Assembly (NCBI GenBank): GCA_947624945.1
Contig: CANQMJ010000134.1
Coordinates: 1-6,532 of the forward strand
DNA: 6,532 nucleotides
Origin: an uncultured Clostridia bacterium
GTDB taxonomy: Bacteria > Bacillota > Clostridia > Oscillospirales > CAG-272
Reading direction: 5' to 3'
Below the pieces are notes generated by a model that searched no databases, was not told where the DNA came from, and saw nothing but the letters and a program-made list of their open reading frames with translations. Positions within the stretch are counted from its first letter, which is position 1. Every line of letters begins with the position of its first letter. This document shows positions 4,289-6,532 of this stretch, piece after piece. The translations under genes were made by a program, and so were the position numbers.

Positions 4289-5530
4289 ATGAAAAAGTTC
4301 TTCGGACTGTGTTTTGACTTTATATGTTCCGCAAAACTGAATATGATCCTGATCGTCGTCATTTGTACCGTTGTCTGGTGTACGCTTTCCGTTATGTACG
4401 GCAATTACGTCTATTACACGGACAGCTATAATATGTTCAATGACGCCGGCGCTGCGGACGATATATATTTTACGGCTGTCGTAAGGTCCGGAGGCGAAAT
4501 ACCTAAGCTGCGGGAGAGGATACTTGCCATACCCGGGGTAACTGGGATCGCAGAAAAACCGTATTCCTGTCGGCTCCCTCTTTCCGACGACCCGGACACC
4601 GATTATGCAACATTTTTAAGATTTGAAGAAGCGCTTTACAAAAAGTTCACGCCCCGCCTGATCAAAGGCAGCGGTTTTGATTATTCATCCGATGCGCTTG
4701 AATGTATCGTGACGAATAAATATAGGCAGCCCGGCGTTCCGAATAACGTGCATGTCGGCGACCGGCTGAAATTCAAATATACGGATGCAGACGGCGAAAT
4801 TGCCGAGATCGTTTTTAATGTCGTCGGGATCGGCGCCGCGAACCGGTTTTATCCCGTAATGGACGGCGGCGGGAGTGCGAGCGAGACCGTATCGGTTTTG
4901 GGACAAACAAGCGCCATACTCTTAAAATACAGTTCTTTGACATCGGTGTCTCTTGACAAGGTGTTCGGTGCTCCGCTCGAACAACGTGGAGCGGATCTCT
5001 ATACGGCTTTTGTTGAGACAGACGCTGATCTTTCGGAAAATGAGCTTGACGGTATCGTTGAGGCGTGCGACCGATTCGGCAGCGCTGCGAAGGGAAGCGT
5101 AATCCTTGCAAACACAAAAACAGAGTTAGACAGCAATATGAAAATATATGCGCCGGTGTTTATGTTTTTATCTGTCTTTCTCATTACCACGATCGTTTGC
5201 CTTATTACTCTTTCGATCTACAGATACGCCGAGTCGTACACGATCTGGCGCATTTTGGGCGGCTCCCGGCTCCGTGTCGTCGCCGTTATCTTTGCGTCAT
5301 ATTCCGTCTCTGTCGCTGTATCGCTTATAATGATGAATATCATTCTGCACATCGTCATTTCGGGCAGTATTGTGAATTTGGAGATATTCTCGACGTGCAT
5401 ATTGGACCTCAAAACGACATTACCTGCGTACGCAGCCGCTTTTCTGACATGCGCTATGACTGCCGCAATAACAAATTCGATGGTAAGAGGACACGACTTA
5501 CGTCAGCTCAACGGAAAATATAAGGAGTAG
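4289..5530 (+). CDS. ABC transporter permease, FtsX/MacB type (second of two)
   Basis: 413-residue paralogue of the preceding permease with the same plan: TM1 at about 17-39, extracellular region at about 42-283, TM2 (285-309), TM3 (329-357), TM4 (377-397). The loop ESYTIWRILGGSRLRV (315-330) matches the position of ICGASKSRL in the partner and is the likely ATPase contact. An extracellular stretch around VHVGDRLKFKY and FNVVGIG (155-182) is typical of MacB-like core domains. A GTG at 4280 directly after the upstream stop would add three residues. I chose ATG 4289 because AGGTGG at 4278-4283 is well placed for it and because the N-termini of the two permeases then align (MKKFFG... with MKALHN...). 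The ribosome binding site overlaps the upstream stop codon, so the two genes are probably translationally coupled. Probably forms a heterodimer with the first permease. Confidence 0.85.
   Translation: MKKFFGLCFDFICSAKLNMILIVVICTVVWCTLSVMYGNYVYYTDSYNMFNDAGAADDIYFTAVVRSGGEIPKLRERILAIPGVTGIAEKPYSCRLPLSDDPDTDYATFLRFEEALYKKFTPRLIKGSGFDYSSDALECIVTNKYRQPGVPNNVHVGDRLKFKYTDADGEIAEIVFNVVGIGAANRFYPVMDGGGSASETVSVLGQTSAILLKYSSLTSVSLDKVFGAPLEQRGADLYTAFVETDADLSENELDGIVEACDRFGSAAKGSVILANTKTELDSNMKIYAPVFMFLSVFLITTIVCLITLSIYRYAESYTIWRILGGSRLRVVAVIFASYSVSVAVSLIMMNIILHIVISGSIVNLEIFSTCILDLKTTLPAYAAAFLTCAMTAAITNSMVRGHDLRQLNGKYKE
5522..5527 (+). promoter_or_regulatory. Ribosome binding site of the ATPase gene
   Basis: AAGGAG at 5522-5527, directly before the TAG stop of the second permease (5528-5530) and 10 nt before ATG 5538. 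It is the best Shine-Dalgarno match in the operon, in contrast to the weak site before the first permease. Confidence 0.75.
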
Positions 5531-5537
5531 GAATATT

Positions 5538-6212
5538 ATGCCGCTGATAAAGATAAGTGATCTGAACAAATCATATCCTGTCGGCAAAGGTAAGTTTGCC
5601 GCATTGAAACATGTCGATCTTACCGTCGAGCGCGGGGAGATGCTTGCGGTGATGGGCAAATCCGGTTCTGGCAAAACGACTCTTCTGAATGTAATAGGCA
5701 CGCTCGATTCGTTTGACAGCGGCAGCTACCTTTATAACGGACATAATGTGAAAAAGATGACGGACGGCGCAAAGGCATCGCTGCGTGCATCCGAGATCGG
5801 ATTCGTACATCAGGATTTCCTGCTCATGAACCGCAAGACTGCCGCTCAGAATGTCGCATTTCCCCTCTATTTCGGCAAAACGCCGTACGGCAAAATCAAA
5901 AGACTCGCCGCCGACGCGCTGTCAAAGACGGGCGTCCTCGAGCAGGCGGACAAGCATGTGACCGATATGTCGGGCGGGCAAAAACAGCGGGTCGCGATAG
6001 CACGCGCAATCGTCACAAAGCCGTCCCTCATCCTCGCCGACGAGCCGACTGGCGCACTTGACCGGGCGACGGCAGACGAGATAATGCGGTTGCTTTTGGA
6101 GCTGAACCGTAAAAACGGTATAACCGTGATCGTAGTCACTCACGATATCGAGATCGCCGATATGTGCGGGAGGATTGTTTATATCAAAGATGGCAGATTG
6201 ATGGAATCATGA
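5538..6212 (+). CDS. ABC transporter ATP-binding protein, MacB/LolD-like
   Basis: 224-residue cytoplasmic nucleotide-binding subunit with every catalytic motif present: Walker A GKSGSGKT (40-47), Q-loop Q92 in FVHQDF, signature MSGGQ (144-148, Met in place of the common Leu), Walker B LILADEP (164-170) with catalytic E169, D-loop GALD (172-175) and the switch histidine H202 in THD. Length, the N-terminal ISDLNKSYPVG and the TGALD motif fit the MacB/LolD/SalX group, which pairs with FtsX-type permeases and uses ATP binding for mechanical opening and closing rather than for substrate passage through a deep channel. It starts 7 nt after the second permease stop. It should act as a homodimer driving the two permeases. 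No clear intrinsic terminator follows; the downstream repeat hairpin lacks a T-tract. Confidence 0.95.
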   Translation: MPLIKISDLNKSYPVGKGKFAALKHVDLTVERGEMLAVMGKSGSGKTTLLNVIGTLDSFDSGSYLYNGHNVKKMTDGAKASLRASEIGFVHQDFLLMNRKTAAQNVAFPLYFGKTPYGKIKRLAADALSKTGVLEQADKHVTDMSGGQKQRVAIARAIVTKPSLILADEPTGALDRATADEIMRLLLELNRKNGITVIVVTHDIEIADMCGRIVYIKDGRLMES

Positions 6213-6242
6213 CAGCTTCGCAAACACTATTTCTTTTCGACT

Positions 6243-6300
6243 GCCTATATTATACCATATTTTCGTGATTGTCAAGTGCTTTTCACAAATTTATGTATTT
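6243..6300. repeat. Module P, copy 2
   Basis: Second copy of the promoter-bearing AT-rich repeat, in the same orientation as 2398-2460 and starting about 30 nt after the ATPase stop. The left boundary (GCCTATATTATACCA) is the same as in copy 1, and similarity stops abruptly to its left. Confidence 0.85.
6249..6275 (-). promoter_or_regulatory. Leftward promoter in repeat copy 2, antisense to the ABC operon
   Basis: Minus-strand TTGACA (6275-6270) and TGG-TATAAT (hexamer 6254-6249) are both kept, but the spacer is 15 bp instead of the 17 bp of copy 1, which should weaken it unless the extended -10 compensates. A transcript starting near 6242 would run into the 3' end of the ATPase gene. Confidence 0.5.
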
Positions 6301-6323
6301 TTTATGCAATGGCTGGTTTCTCC

Positions 6324-6378
6324 CACACTTTTCGCGAAGCGAAAACGTGTCGTAGCTCCGAACGTAGTGAGGAGATAC
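6324..6378 (-). repeat. Module U, copy 2 (inverted, between modules P and H)
   Basis: Reverse complement of 2837-2891 with one mismatch in 55. In copy 1 of the composite repeat, the corresponding gap between P and H (2461-2498) is 38 nt of unrelated sequence without U. The hairpin at 6325-6350 has 11 bp, one bulged C (6346) and a GAA loop. Confidence 0.92.
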
Positions 6379-6379
6379 T

Positions 6380-6532
6380 GCTCACACGCGGATGTTTGTA
6401 CAGTCTGCACCCACCGGCAGCTATCTTTGACCACTTGACGTGGTGACGTCTTTCACACCTTCGAACAGGTTTTTGACAAGGGGGACTTTCTCGCAAGAAA
6501 GTCCCCCTTGTCGAACCCGAAAGAGGCTCCCG
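6380..6532. repeat. Module H, copy 2, running off the window
   Basis: Direct-orientation copy of 2499-2651, about 96% identical and still matching at the last base, so the repeat continues beyond the window. By analogy with copy 1 it may lead into another copy of the 2718-2826 element. Confidence 0.9.
6475..6512. repeat. Perfect 17-bp palindrome within module H, copy 2
   Basis: Base-for-base the same palindrome as 2594-2631: arms 6475-6491 and 6496-6512, loop CGCA. Five rather than six T residues precede it, and no T-tract follows the stem on either strand. Confidence 0.92.

Overview
The window reads like a low-GC-lineage Gram-positive (Bacillota), most likely a gut-type clostridium. The RpoC C-terminus has the Firmicute layout: no insertion in the trigger loop, the block GLPRVEDLFEAR, and a poly-acidic tail. 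Promoters are sigma-A type (TTGACA-17-TATAAT), and purine-rich Shine-Dalgarno sites occur before pdxK, the second permease and the ATPase. No species can be named from the sequence alone.

Layout. (1) 1-1098: 3' end of rpoC, closed by a strong intrinsic terminator at 1121-1150. (2) 1204-2169: a monocistronic pyridoxal/pyridoxamine kinase gene with its own consensus promoter, a short leader and its own terminator. (3) 2170-3112: about 0.94 kb with no credible gene, built from repeat modules. These are a divergent inverted pair of structured, RNA-like elements (2241-2358 minus, 2718-2826 plus), an AT-rich module carrying a leftward sigma-A promoter (2398-2460), a module with a perfect 17-bp hairpin (2499-2651), and a 55-nt module U (2837-2891). 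(4) 3113-6212: a three-gene operon of two paralogous FtsX/MacB-type ABC permeases followed by their ATPase, read from an extended -10 promoter near 3004. (5) 6213-6532: a second copy of the promoter and hairpin modules in the same orientation, with U inserted between them in the opposite orientation, running off the window.

How it works together. RpoC is a core RNA polymerase subunit and the kinase belongs to vitamin B6 salvage; each is transcribed separately. The three ABC genes are tightly spaced (0-9 nt between genes) and should form one membrane complex: a permease heterodimer with an ATPase dimer. Its substrate cannot be read from the sequence. It may be an antimicrobial peptide, lipid or lipoprotein, as for other members of this superfamily.

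The main surprise is the intergenic DNA. The ABC operon, which looks lower in GC than rpoC, sits between two direct copies of a composite repeat of about 96% identity. This suggests a cassette that was acquired, or that could be lost, by recombination. The repeat edge coincides with an outward-facing promoter, and one copy of that promoter may drive an undescribed structured RNA of about 200 nt.
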